DNA from: Comamonadaceae bacterium G21597-S1
GTDB taxonomy: Bacteria > Pseudomonadota > Gammaproteobacteria > Burkholderiales > Burkholderiaceae_C
Assembly (NCBI GenBank): GCA_027214345.1
Contig: JAPWHR010000006.1
Location: 248,001 to 312,000, forward strand
DNA: 64,000 nt
Reading direction: 5' to 3'
In this document: positions 54,252-62,633 of the stretch, piece by piece
Position numbering within the stretch: the first letter of the stretch is position 1
Layout: every line of letters begins with the position of its first letter
Made by a program: the position numbers and the translations under genes
Notes under the pieces: model-generated
Databases searched by the model: none
Seen by the model: the letters and a program-made list of their open reading frames with translations, nothing else
What the model was told of the DNA's origin: nothing

Positions 54252-54944
54252 TCACAGGAACACGCGCACGTCGCGCAGGCTGCTGCCGACATGGTGGGGC
54301 TGGGTGCCCAGTTCCTCGAACGGCAGCTGGTAGCGGTTCACCCACAAGGTCTGGTAGCCGTACCAGGTCGCGGCCAACGCATCCCAGGCATTGCAGCTGA
54401 CGAAGCCGATCTGGCGTGCGCGCAGTCCGGTGGCCTGCTCGCCGAGCGCGTAGGCTTCGGGGGCGGTCTTGTACAGGCGCACCGGGTCGACGCTGATGAC
54501 ATGGTCGAGCAGGCCGCCCAGGCCCGCCGACTTGATCGCCAGGTCGAGCATGGCCGGATCGCCGTTGCTCAGGATGCCGGTCGCCAGGCCGGCATCCTTG
54601 ATCTGCTGCAGCACGGCGCGGTTCTCGGGAAACGCGCTCAGGCTGCGGTACTGGTTCATCAACTGGTCGATGCGGCTGTCGAAGTCCGGCTTGCCGGTCT
54701 GCTCGGGCACCAGGCGCTTGACCGCATAGACCAGCGCGGCGCGCGTCAGATCCCAGAACGGCCGGTAAAACGCGCCATGGTTGCTGGTCGTGACCAGCCG
54801 GGAATATTCGATCTGCTTGTCGCGCCAGACCTGGCTCAGCGCCGTGCCATGGCCGGGATACAACTGCTCGGCCAACAGTGCGACGCTGTACACGTCGAAC
54901 AAGGTGCCATAGGCGTCGAAAAGTATGGCTTTGGGCTTGTCCAT
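54252..54944 (-). CDS. L-2-haloacid dehalogenase (haloacid dehalogenase type II)
   Basis: A 230-residue HAD hydrolase. Residues match characterised L-2-haloacid dehalogenases closely: nucleophile Asp10 and Thr14 in FDAYGTLFD, Arg41 in VWRDKQIEYS, Ser126 and Asn127 in LSNGD, Lys159 in YKTAPEAY, and Ser183, Asn185 and Asp188 in SCNAWD. It hydrolyses L-2-halo acids to D-2-hydroxy acids. It is 48 bases upstream of glcB on the same strand, making a chloroacetate or glycolate route plausible. There is no normal ribosome site; a perfect 7+7 inverted repeat occupies that position. Confidence 0.93.
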   Translation of the reverse strand: MDKPKAILFDAYGTLFDVYSVALLAEQLYPGHGTALSQVWRDKQIEYSRLVTTSNHGAFYRPFWDLTRAALVYAVKRLVPEQTGKPDFDSRIDQLMNQYRSLSAFPENRAVLQQIKDAGLATGILSNGDPAMLDLAIKSAGLGGLLDHVISVDPVRLYKTAPEAYALGEQATGLRARQIGFVSCNAWDALAATWYGYQTLWVNRYQLPFEELGTQPHHVGSSLRDVRVFL

Positions 54945-54964
54945 GGTTCGACTGTATTCGAACC
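54945..54964 (-). repeat. Inverted repeat abutting the haloacid dehalogenase start
   Basis: GGTTCGA-CTGTAT-TCGAACC is a perfect 7+7 dyad directly before the ATG, covering the place of the ribosome site. It may be an operator or an mRNA hairpin controlling translation. Confidence 0.5.
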
Positions 54965-55337
54965 TTTTTAGATCATTAACCTTGCATAGGTTGCTTGATA
55001 TATGACATTTGTGGATGTAATCGATGGTCGTGACACGGTGCCAGAGACTGCCGGGCAACCAGGGCAGTCCGATGACAGCGGCGTGCGGAACCTTTGCCCG
55101 GTGCCACAACAGGCGTCAAGCGTGGCGCCCGCCGTCCGATGAATCAAGCAAACGCCCTGGCGCAGAGCGCACAATGCGGGATGCGGGCGCGTTTCGGCGC
55201 AAATAATGCACAGCCAGCAATGGCGTCATCGGGAATCGGTCAAGGGGTTTCGTGTACAAACAGATGAACAAGGTTCTGGCGAGGGGCTCGGCGAGCGCAG
55301 GTGCGGTCGCCGGGCCCGAGGCCGTGTCGCGTTATTG
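54945..55337. other. 393-base gene-free divergent region
   Basis: This stretch separates the haloacid dehalogenase and DUF1631 genes. Its left third is strikingly AT-rich (ATTAACC, TTGATATATGACATTT) and contains the start-adjacent dyad plus AACCT-TGCAT-AGGTT at 54978-54992, consistent with a regulated promoter for the dehalogenase/glcB unit. The right part is GC-rich and holds no ribosome site, RNA gene or small ORF that I would defend. Confidence 0.6.
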
Positions 55338-57731
55338 ATGTCCGCCCCTACCTTTTATTCGCTCGATGCCGCCACGCGCTCCATGGTGCTGCGCCATGTC
55401 GCGGCCATGATTGCCCGTGTGCAGTCGTTTTTTGCGCAACACCAGGACGATCACCTCAAGCGCCTGCGCGGGCATTTCTTCGAGCAGGTCGACAGCCGCC
55501 CCCATACCTCCCAGGCGCAGAACCTGCGAACCGCGGGCGTCATGCTCGACAAGCAGGCGGCCATTTTCAACCGGGCGTTCCAGGCCGCGCTGCGCGAGTC
55601 CATCGAGGATGAGGTCGAGGCCGTCATGCCGGGAGCGCTGCGGGTATTGCGTCCGGCGGCGGATGCCGACGACCTGTCCGGCCCCAGCAGCATGGCTTTG
55701 CTCGACGTCGACGAGATCGAGCGCCATCTGCTGGTCGATCGGGTCGCCCAACGGTTCAACAACCGGTATGAAGCCCCGCTCAAGGCCTTGACCGTGAGCA
55801 TCGGGGCCTTGTTGCGGCAGGACGAATTCACGCTGGCCGACAACCCGTTTCGCCCGGCCAGCCTGGTGCGAGCCTTCCTGATCGCCTGGCACAGCAGTGC
55901 GTTCGATCCCATGGCGGCGGAAGATTTCGTCTCCGCCCTCGAACCCCAGTGCAGCATCGACTGGACAGCGCTGTACACCGACCTGACCGCGATGCTGGTG
56001 CGGGCCGGTTATTCCGCCAAGCCGGTGCACCGGATCAAGCGCGGTGCCGCGGGCGTCGGAGCCGACTCCGCCTCGGCGCCCCTGACCGGGGACTCGGGCA
56101 TGCCGACCGGCCACGGCTCCGGATACGCCAGCTTGCAACCCCAGTCGGGGGGTATCGATTTCGGCGAAACCGGCGCGATGCAGGCCGCGGGCGGCCAGGG
56201 CATGCAGGCCATGCAAGGCATGGCCCGCTCGATCGCCCACCGTGCGCGCCAGTTCCTGCAGAAGCTCGGGTTCGGTGGCCCCGGTGGCAGTGCAGGTGGC
56301 GAGGGCGGTGACGGAGGCGACGGGTCGGCCAACGCCGCCGGCGGCTTCGGCGGGGGCGGTGGTGCCCATGCACCGGCAGACCCCGAACTGATGGGATTCC
56401 TGGGCGGCCTGCAGGCCGGTGCCGGTGCTTCGCAGTTTCCCGCGTGGGCACAAGGGCAGGACATCGCCGGCCATAACGTGCTGCGCCAGATGCGCGATCG
56501 CGACGAGGTGCAACGCGCCACCGAGATCGACCGCGGCACGGTCGATGCGCTGGCCGAGGTGTTCGACTACGTGTTCGCCGACAAGGCGATCCCGTTGCAG
56601 CTCAAGTTCGTGATCGGGCGGCTGCAGATCCCGGTGCTCAAGGCGGCGCTGATCGACCGCGACTTCTTCCTGTCCGGCGAGCACCCGGCCCGCCAGCTGG
56701 TCGACGCACTGGCCTCGGCGGCCGTGGGCTGGGTGCCGGAATCCGGCGAGACCGATCCGCTGTACCAGCAGATCGACGGTACGGTGCGGCGCGTCGTCGC
56801 CGAGTTCGAGGCCGACCTGGCGCTGTTCCGGTCCTTGCTGGCCGAACTCGAGGCCTTCCTGCAGGCCAACCAGCAGCAGGCCGAGGTACGCATCGAGCCG
56901 GCGGCGAACGACGAGCAGTCGAAGGAGGCGCGCGAAGCGGCGTTGTCCCACGCCGACAGCGTCGTGCACCAGTGCATCCATGCCTTGCCGATCGACGAGC
57001 CGCTGCCGCCGTTCCTGTTGCCCTTCCTGACCCTGCAGTGGCGCGAGGTGCTGGCCCGGGCCTGGCTGCTGGTCGACAGCGAGCCGGCGCGCTGGGATCT
57101 CGCGGTCAAGACCATGGACGAGGTGATCTGGTCCACCCGGCCGCGTTTTCGCCCCGACGAACGCGGCCGCCTGATGGCCTTGTTGCCTGATCTCGTGCCC
57201 CGGCTCGACACCAACCTGGACGCGATCGGCTGGACCGGCCCGGAGCGCGACGAGTTCACCAAGCGGCTGATCGCCTGTCACATGCGGGCGATCCGGGTGC
57301 CCAAGGCTGGGCCGGCACCGGCCGACTCCGGTCCGGGCGAACTCGAAGCCCAGGTCGGGCGCGAGGCCATCCAGGCCCTGGACCAGCGCGTGAAGCCGGC
57401 GCCGCAACACGCGCCCGACGCCTTCGATGCCATTGCGCAGGGTCTCGAGCGCGGCATGTGGTTCGATTTCGAGCACGAGGCCGACCAGACGCGCCGCTAC
57501 CGCCTGGGCTGGATCAGTCCGCAGCGCAGTCGCATGTTGTTCACCAACCGCGACGGTTTCGAAGCCTTCGTGCGTTCGCAGAAGGAAGTCGCCGCGATGC
57601 TGCGCGAGGGCCGGTTGACCATTCTCGACCAGCAGCCCATCGTGGCGCGTGCGCTCGAGCAGATCATGGCGCAGGACGACGAGGAATCCGGCGCCGGCAG
57701 TGCGCCCACGCTGGACCTGCAGCTGGGCTGA
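55338..57731 (+). CDS. DUF1631-family protein
   Basis: A 797-residue protein of the DUF1631 family, found mainly in beta/gammaproteobacteria and of unknown function. The N-terminal half is helical (VLRHVAAMIARVQSFFAQH). A Gly-rich linker around residues 315-345 (GGPGGSAGGEGGDGG) separates it from a second helical domain (DALAEVFDYVFADKAIPLQLKFVIGRLQIPVLKAAL). The C-terminal 100 residues, with GMWFDFEHEADQTRRYRLGWIS and SRMLFTNRDG, look like a PilZ-type beta-barrel that might bind a cyclic dinucleotide, though its RxxxR motif is not evident. No clear ribosome site is present; the start was chosen by similarity. Confidence 0.85.
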   Translation: MSAPTFYSLDAATRSMVLRHVAAMIARVQSFFAQHQDDHLKRLRGHFFEQVDSRPHTSQAQNLRTAGVMLDKQAAIFNRAFQAALRESIEDEVEAVMPGALRVLRPAADADDLSGPSSMALLDVDEIERHLLVDRVAQRFNNRYEAPLKALTVSIGALLRQDEFTLADNPFRPASLVRAFLIAWHSSAFDPMAAEDFVSALEPQCSIDWTALYTDLTAMLVRAGYSAKPVHRIKRGAAGVGADSASAPLTGDSGMPTGHGSGYASLQPQSGGIDFGETGAMQAAGGQGMQAMQGMARSIAHRARQFLQKLGFGGPGGSAGGEGGDGGDGSANAAGGFGGGGGAHAPADPELMGFLGGLQAGAGASQFPAWAQGQDIAGHNVLRQMRDRDEVQRATEIDRGTVDALAEVFDYVFADKAIPLQLKFVIGRLQIPVLKAALIDRDFFLSGEHPARQLVDALASAAVGWVPESGETDPLYQQIDGTVRRVVAEFEADLALFRSLLAELEAFLQANQQQAEVRIEPAANDEQSKEAREAALSHADSVVHQCIHALPIDEPLPPFLLPFLTLQWREVLARAWLLVDSEPARWDLAVKTMDEVIWSTRPRFRPDERGRLMALLPDLVPRLDTNLDAIGWTGPERDEFTKRLIACHMRAIRVPKAGPAPADSGPGELEAQVGREAIQALDQRVKPAPQHAPDAFDAIAQGLERGMWFDFEHEADQTRRYRLGWISPQRSRMLFTNRDGFEAFVRSQKEVAAMLREGRLTILDQQPIVARALEQIMAQDDEESGAGSAPTLDLQLG

Positions 57732-57765
57732 CGCCCATGCCACGCGCGCGGCAGGGCGGCCGTGC

Positions 57766-58689
57766 TCAGTGTGCCGCCCTGCCGGCCGCTTGCTGCGCAA
57801 CGGCCTGCAGGTGCTGCACCAGCAAGGCCGCCGCCGGCGACAGGCTCGCCGGGTCGCGGACATAGATCCCGAACCGGCGTTCGGCCCAGGGCTCGTCCAG
57901 GTCGACCAGGCACAACTTGCGTTCGGCCATGCTGGGGGCGGCCACCTCGCGCGGGATTACGCTGACGGCCAGGTTGGCACCAACCACCCGCTGTACCGCG
58001 TCCAGGCTGGTGACCACGACCCGGACCCGCATGGCCTTGCCGAGTTCGGCCGCCGCACGGTGCAGCATCAGCGGCACCGCGCTGTTGGCCGGCAGGCCGA
58101 CGAACTCGTGCTCCAGCGTCTGCGCGAAACGCACGGATGGCCGGCCGGCCAATGGATGGTCCCGATGCGTGACCAGCACCAGATGGTCGCTGCGGTAGGG
58201 CTGGCAGGCCAGGCCGAGGCGGGGTACGGCGTCCCAACAGATGCCGACCGCGGCGATGCCGTCGCGCACGCCGCGCACCACGTCGTTGCTCGAGCGCTCC
58301 TCGATATGCACCTGGATCGCCGCATGTTCGGGCATGCGCAGAAAGGCGGCCACGTCGTCGGGCAGGGATTCGGCCAGCGCCGACGCACTGGCCAGCAAGC
58401 GCACCTGGCCCTTGACGCCTGCGGCAAAGGAACCCATGTCGTGGGCCAGGCGCTCGGCATTGCCCAGCAGGATGCGTGCGTGTTCGAGCAGCGTCTCGCC
58501 CGCCGGCGTCGGTTCGACGCCGCGGCGCCGGCGCACCAGCAAACGGGTGCCGAGCATGTCTTCAAGCTGGGCCAGGCGCTTGCTGATGGCCGAGCCGGCC
58601 AGGCTTTCGCGTTCGCCGGCGCGGGCGATGTTGCGGGTCTCGCACACGGCGACGAACAGCCGCAAGGTCGTCAGATCGAGGTCGCGCAT
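57766..58689 (-). CDS. LysR-type transcriptional regulator
   Basis: A 307-residue LysR protein. The HTH region is LRLFVAVCETRNIARAGERESLAGSAISKRLAQLEDMLG, with SAISKR instead of the usual SAVSRQ recognition helix. The effector domain includes VRLLASASALAESLPDDVAAFL. It is divergent from the HMG-CoA-lyase/CoA-transferase/TRAP operon with a 110-base spacer holding an inverted repeat, so it is almost certainly the operon's regulator. Confidence 0.93.
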   Translation of the reverse strand: MRDLDLTTLRLFVAVCETRNIARAGERESLAGSAISKRLAQLEDMLGTRLLVRRRRGVEPTPAGETLLEHARILLGNAERLAHDMGSFAAGVKGQVRLLASASALAESLPDDVAAFLRMPEHAAIQVHIEERSSNDVVRGVRDGIAAVGICWDAVPRLGLACQPYRSDHLVLVTHRDHPLAGRPSVRFAQTLEHEFVGLPANSAVPLMLHRAAAELGKAMRVRVVVTSLDAVQRVVGANLAVSVIPREVAAPSMAERKLCLVDLDEPWAERRFGIYVRDPASLSPAAALLVQHLQAVAQQAAGRAAH

Positions 58690-58735
58690 GGGGTTCTTGT
58701 CGTCTTGCCGTGCCGGTAGGGGATAAGGTGTTCCG

Positions 58736-58759
58736 TTTGGGAATCATAAAGCTTCCAAA
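58736..58759. promoter_or_regulatory. Candidate LysR operator in the divergent spacer
   Basis: TTTGGGAA and TTCCAAA form an imperfect inverted repeat (one extra G in the left arm) around AT-rich DNA, midway between the LysR and lyase starts. Size and location suit a LysR box controlling both directions. Confidence 0.45.
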
Positions 58760-58799
58760 TGGCTTCAACTGATCCGAACTGGCATGCCTAGAATGCGCC

Positions 58800-59759
58800 A
58801 TGCACTATCCATCGCCGTCGTATCCGTCCCGGGTCCAGTTGCGTGAAGTCGGCCTGCGCGACGGGCTGCAGAGTATCGCCACGCTGCTGCCGACCGAGCA
58901 CAAGCGGGCCTGGATCCGCGCCGCCCATGCGGCCGGCCAGCGCGAACTCGAGGTCGGCTCCTTCGTGCCGGCGCGCCTGCTGCCGCAGCTGGCCGACACC
59001 GCGGAGCTGGTGGCGTTCGCCCGCGGCTTGCCGGGCATGGTGACCTCGGTGCTGGTGCCCAACCTCAAGGGTGCGCAGGCGGCCATCGCGGCGCAGGCCG
59101 ATTCGCTGCTGGTACCGCTGTCGGTCAGCCATGCGCACAGCCTGGCCAATGTGCGCAAGACGCCAGACGACATGGTGGCCGAGATCGCGCGTATCCGGGC
59201 CGAGCGGGATGCGGCCGGATCGAAGACACGCATCGAGGTCGGCCTGAGCACGGCATTCGGGTGCACCTTGCAGGGCGCGGTCGCGTTGTCGGAGGTGCTG
59301 CGGCTGCTGCAGGCCGTGCTCGATGCCGGCGCCGATGCGGTCGGCCTGGCCGATACCGTCGGTTATGCCGATCCGCGCATGGTGCGCGAGCGCTTCGAGG
59401 CCGGCCGGCGCATCGCCGGCGACCGGCTGGACTGCGGCCATTTCCACGACACCCGCGGCCTGGGCCAGGCCAATGTGTTTGCGGCCCTGGAGACCGGCGT
59501 CACCCGGTTCGACGCCTGCCTGGGCGGCATCGGCGGCTGCCCGCATGCGCCGGGCGCCAGCGGCAACGTGGCGATGGAAGACCTGGTGTACCTGATGCGC
59601 AGCATGGGTATCGCCACCGGGATCGATTTCGATGCCGTGATGGCGCTGCGTGGCCAGCTGGCGTCCTGGCTGCAGGGCGAGACCTTGCACGGCAGCATCT
59701 GGAAGGCGGGCTTGCCGAAGACCCTGCTGCAGGCGCCCGCCGAGGCGGCCGCGGCATGA
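58800..59759 (+). CDS. HMG-CoA lyase-type enzyme (DRE-TIM family)
   Basis: A 319-residue TIM-barrel lyase. The active-site residues of HMG-CoA lyase are all present: Arg20-Asp21 in VGLRDGLQS, His214/His216 in CGHFHDTRG, and Cys247 in the signature GGIGGCPHAPGASGN. Reactions in this group cleave 3-hydroxy-3-methylglutaryl-CoA to acetoacetate and acetyl-CoA, or citramalyl-CoA-like substrates to pyruvate and acetyl-CoA. It is first in an operon and overlaps a CoA-transferase gene by 4 bases. No good ribosome site is visible before the ATG, so translation may be leaderless or weak. Confidence 0.93.
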   Translation: MHYPSPSYPSRVQLREVGLRDGLQSIATLLPTEHKRAWIRAAHAAGQRELEVGSFVPARLLPQLADTAELVAFARGLPGMVTSVLVPNLKGAQAAIAAQADSLLVPLSVSHAHSLANVRKTPDDMVAEIARIRAERDAAGSKTRIEVGLSTAFGCTLQGAVALSEVLRLLQAVLDAGADAVGLADTVGYADPRMVRERFEAGRRIAGDRLDCGHFHDTRGLGQANVFAALETGVTRFDACLGGIGGCPHAPGASGNVAMEDLVYLMRSMGIATGIDFDAVMALRGQLASWLQGETLHGSIWKAGLPKTLLQAPAEAAAA

Positions 59760-60988
59760 GCGCCGCGGGGTCCGCATCCGGGCCGAACGGTGTGGCGCCC
59801 GCGCCGCACCAGCCGCTGGCCGGCCTGCGCGTGGTCGAGTTCAGCCATATGGTGATGGGGCCGACCTGCGGCATGGTGCTGGCCGACATGGGCGCAGAGG
59901 TGATCAAGGTCGAGCCGATCGACGGCGACCGCACCCGCCACCTGCTGGGCGCCGGCGCGGGTTTCTTCCCGATGTTCAACCGCAACAAGAAAAGCATCGC
60001 GATCGACCTGCACACGGCCGAAGGCGCGGCGGTCGCGCGCCGGCTGGCGCTCAGCGCCGACGTGGTGGCCGAGAACTTCAAGCCGGGCACGATGCGCAAG
60101 TACGGGCTGGACTACGCCAGCCTGTCGGCGCTCGATGAACGCATCATCTACGTCAGCCTCAAGGGTTTCCTGCCCGGGCCGTACGAGAACCGCACCGCGC
60201 TCGACGAGGTGGTGCAGATGATGGGCGGCCTGGCCTACATGACCGGCCGTCCCGGCGATCCGCTGCGCGCGGGCACCAGCGTCAACGACATCATGGGCGG
60301 CATGTTCGGCGCCATCGGCGCGCTCGGCGCGTTGATCCAGCGCGGCATCAGTGGCAAGGGCCAGGAGGTGCAGAGCGCGCTGTTCGAGAACAACGTGTTC
60401 CTGGTCGGCCAGCACATGCTGCAATACGCGATCACCGGCAAGCCGGCCGCGCCGATGCCGGACCGCATCTCGGCCTGGGCGGTGTACGACGTGTTCACCG
60501 TGAAGGACGACGGGCAGATCTTCCTGGCGGCGGTCAGCGACGCGCAATGGAAAACCTTCTGCACCGCGTTCGGATTCGACGACCTGCTGGCCGATCCCGG
60601 CTTGGCTACCAACAACCAGCGCGTGATGGCGCGCGCGACCATGATGCCGCTGCTGCGCGAGCGCATGGCGGGCTTCACGGTGGCGGAACTCTCGCAGCGG
60701 TTCGAGCAGCTCGGCCTGCCGTATGCGCCGATCCGCAAGCCCGAGGAACTCTACGACGACGAACACCTGCGTCGCACCGGCGGGCTGGCCGACATCGTGT
60801 TGCCGGACGGCGCACGTGCGGGCCAGACGGCCGGCACCACCTTGCTGCCGATCACGATGCACGGCGAGCGGCTCGGCGTACGCGTGCAGCCGCCCCGGGC
60901 GGGCGAACACTCGGATGCCCTGCTGGCGCAGCTGGGGTATTCGGCCGACGAGATCGCGTCACTGCGTGCTGCGCACGCCGTGGCATGA
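59756..60988 (+). CDS. CaiB/BaiF-family (class III) CoA-transferase
   Basis: A 410-residue type III CoA-transferase. Typical blocks are LRVVEFSHMVMGPTCGMVLADMGAEVIKVE, the RNKKSIAIDL segment and Asp150 in the ALDEVVQMMGGLAYMTG catalytic region. It likely moves CoA from succinyl-CoA onto a dicarboxylate such as 3-hydroxy-3-methylglutarate or citramalate, as the SUGCT and Ict-type enzymes do, giving the lyase its substrate. Coupled to the lyase gene by ATGA; the TRAP genes follow 37 bases later. Confidence 0.93.
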   Translation: MSAAGSASGPNGVAPAPHQPLAGLRVVEFSHMVMGPTCGMVLADMGAEVIKVEPIDGDRTRHLLGAGAGFFPMFNRNKKSIAIDLHTAEGAAVARRLALSADVVAENFKPGTMRKYGLDYASLSALDERIIYVSLKGFLPGPYENRTALDEVVQMMGGLAYMTGRPGDPLRAGTSVNDIMGGMFGAIGALGALIQRGISGKGQEVQSALFENNVFLVGQHMLQYAITGKPAAPMPDRISAWAVYDVFTVKDDGQIFLAAVSDAQWKTFCTAFGFDDLLADPGLATNNQRVMARATMMPLLRERMAGFTVAELSQRFEQLGLPYAPIRKPEELYDDEHLRRTGGLADIVLPDGARAGQTAGTTLLPITMHGERLGVRVQPPRAGEHSDALLAQLGYSADEIASLRAAHAVA

Positions 60989-61025
60989 TGTTTTTTTATC
61001 CACACAACGACGAGGAGACACCGAC

Positions 61026-62039
61026 ATGAAGAACACGCGCCTTTCCATCCACGGCCGCCGCCAGGTGCTGGCCGCCGGCATCGCCCTGGCCCTGGCCTCG
61101 GGTTCGGCCACGGCCGCCGACTTCACGATGCGCATCAGCCACCAGTTCCCGCCGACACACCACACGGCACAGAACCTGGAGCAGTTCGCCAAGGACGTCA
61201 AGGACTTGACCCGGGGCCGGGTCGAGGTGCAGAACTTCGGTGCCGCGCAGCTGTTCAAGCCGAACCAGAACCACCCCGCCGTGGCCAGCGGCAAGATCGA
61301 GGCCGCGGCCATCCTGAGCTTCCAGTGGGGCGGCACCATCCCCGAGATGAGCGTGACCATCATTCCCTACCTGATGACCTCGGTGGCCAAGCAAAAGGCC
61401 TTCATCAAGTCCGACGCCGCCAAGCTGCTCGACGCCAAGATGGCCGAGAAGGGCGTGACCAACATCGCCTGGATGGTCGACACCAACGACGGCATCTTCA
61501 CCTCCAACGGCAAGCCCCTGGTGCAGCCGTCGGATTTTGCCGGCATGAAGATCCGCGGCCTGAACAAGCTGTTCGACGAAGGCCTGGTTGCCATGGGCGC
61601 GTCGCCGTCGGCGATGCCGGGCTCCGAGGTCTACCAGGCCTTGCAGACCGGCGTCATCGACGCCGGCTTCACCGGGGTCGAGGCCGCCAACAGCCGCAAG
61701 TTCTACGAGGTGCAGAAGTTCGGCGTGGCCTCCAACATCATCCTGGCGTTCGACAACCTGGTGGTGAACCCGGCCTGGTGGAACGGCCTGCCGGCCGACG
61801 TGCGCGGCGCGATCCAGCAGGCCGCGGACAAGGCGGTGGCGCGTTCCATCCGCAAGTCCGACGGCATTCCGCCGGAGAACATCTCGGTGCTGAACGAAAA
61901 AGGCATGAAGGCCGTCGCGTTGACCAAGGCCCAGGAAAAGGCCATGGCCGATGCGATGCAGCCGGCGGTGAAGAAGGAGTTCCTGCGCGCGACCGCGCCC
62001 GACGGCGTGAAGCTGCTCGAAGCCCTCGACAAGCTCTGA
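61026..62039 (+). CDS. TRAP transporter substrate-binding protein (DctP family)
   Basis: A 337-residue periplasmic receptor. The signal peptide contains HGRRQVLAAG, a twin-arginine-like motif, so export by Tat is possible, and cleavage is expected after SATAA. DctP features are MRISHQFPPTHHTAQNLEQF, GAAQLF and GMKIRGLNKLFDE, and the conserved carboxylate-binding Arg should be the one in KIRG. GAGGAG precedes the ATG. With the neighbouring lyase and CoA-transferase, a C5-C6 hydroxy-dicarboxylate is the most likely ligand. Confidence 0.94.
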   Translation: MKNTRLSIHGRRQVLAAGIALALASGSATAADFTMRISHQFPPTHHTAQNLEQFAKDVKDLTRGRVEVQNFGAAQLFKPNQNHPAVASGKIEAAAILSFQWGGTIPEMSVTIIPYLMTSVAKQKAFIKSDAAKLLDAKMAEKGVTNIAWMVDTNDGIFTSNGKPLVQPSDFAGMKIRGLNKLFDEGLVAMGASPSAMPGSEVYQALQTGVIDAGFTGVEAANSRKFYEVQKFGVASNIILAFDNLVVNPAWWNGLPADVRGAIQQAADKAVARSIRKSDGIPPENISVLNEKGMKAVALTKAQEKAMADAMQPAVKKEFLRATAPDGVKLLEALDKL

Positions 62040-62054
62040 CCGGAGCCGTCCGAC

Positions 62055-62633
62055 GTGGCTGACACACACGGCACCGCGCAGCAGCGGCGCGAAGGCCCGG
62101 CCTTGCGTGCGCTGGGCCACGTCGTGCGTGCGCTGGCCGGCGCCGGCATGGCGGTCGCGGCCGCCAGCCTGCTGCTGTCGCTGTGCCTGATCGGCTGGGC
62201 CGTGGTGATGCGTTACGTGTTCAATGCCGCGCCGGTCTGGGTCGACGAGGTCGTCGGCTTCCTGCTGGTGGCCATCGTGATGCTGGCGGCGGCGCGCACG
62301 CTGCGCCGCGGTGAACACATCGGGGTCGACCTGCTGGTCGACCGGCTCTCGCTGCCCGCCCGCCGCTGGACCCAGGCCTGGTCCGCGCTGGCCGTGGCCG
62401 TTGTGGCCTGCGTGCTGATCATCAACGGCTGGGGCACAGCCAGCCTGGCGCGCATGCTGGGCCTGGTCACCGAAGGCAATCTCGAGTGGCCCACCTGGAT
62501 GCTGATGCTGCTGATGCCGGTGGGCGGCGCCTTGTTGCTGCTGGCGGCAGTCGAGGTGTTCTGGCGCGCCGTGGCCGGCCTGCCGGCTCTCGGCAAGTCG
62601 ACCGATCATGGCCAGGCGGAGGACGGGGCATGA
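62055..62633 (+). CDS. TRAP transporter small permease (DctQ family)
   Basis: A 192-residue inner-membrane subunit with four helices and the family segments WAVVMRYVFNAAPVWVDEVVGFLL and RRGEHIGVDLLVDRLS. It starts at GTG, with GGAG some eight bases upstream. It overlaps the large permease gene by 4 bases. The C-terminus is polar and about 15 residues long. Confidence 0.94.
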   Translation: MADTHGTAQQRREGPALRALGHVVRALAGAGMAVAAASLLLSLCLIGWAVVMRYVFNAAPVWVDEVVGFLLVAIVMLAAARTLRRGEHIGVDLLVDRLSLPARRWTQAWSALAVAVVACVLIINGWGTASLARMLGLVTEGNLEWPTWMLMLLMPVGGALLLLAAVEVFWRAVAGLPALGKSTDHGQAEDGA

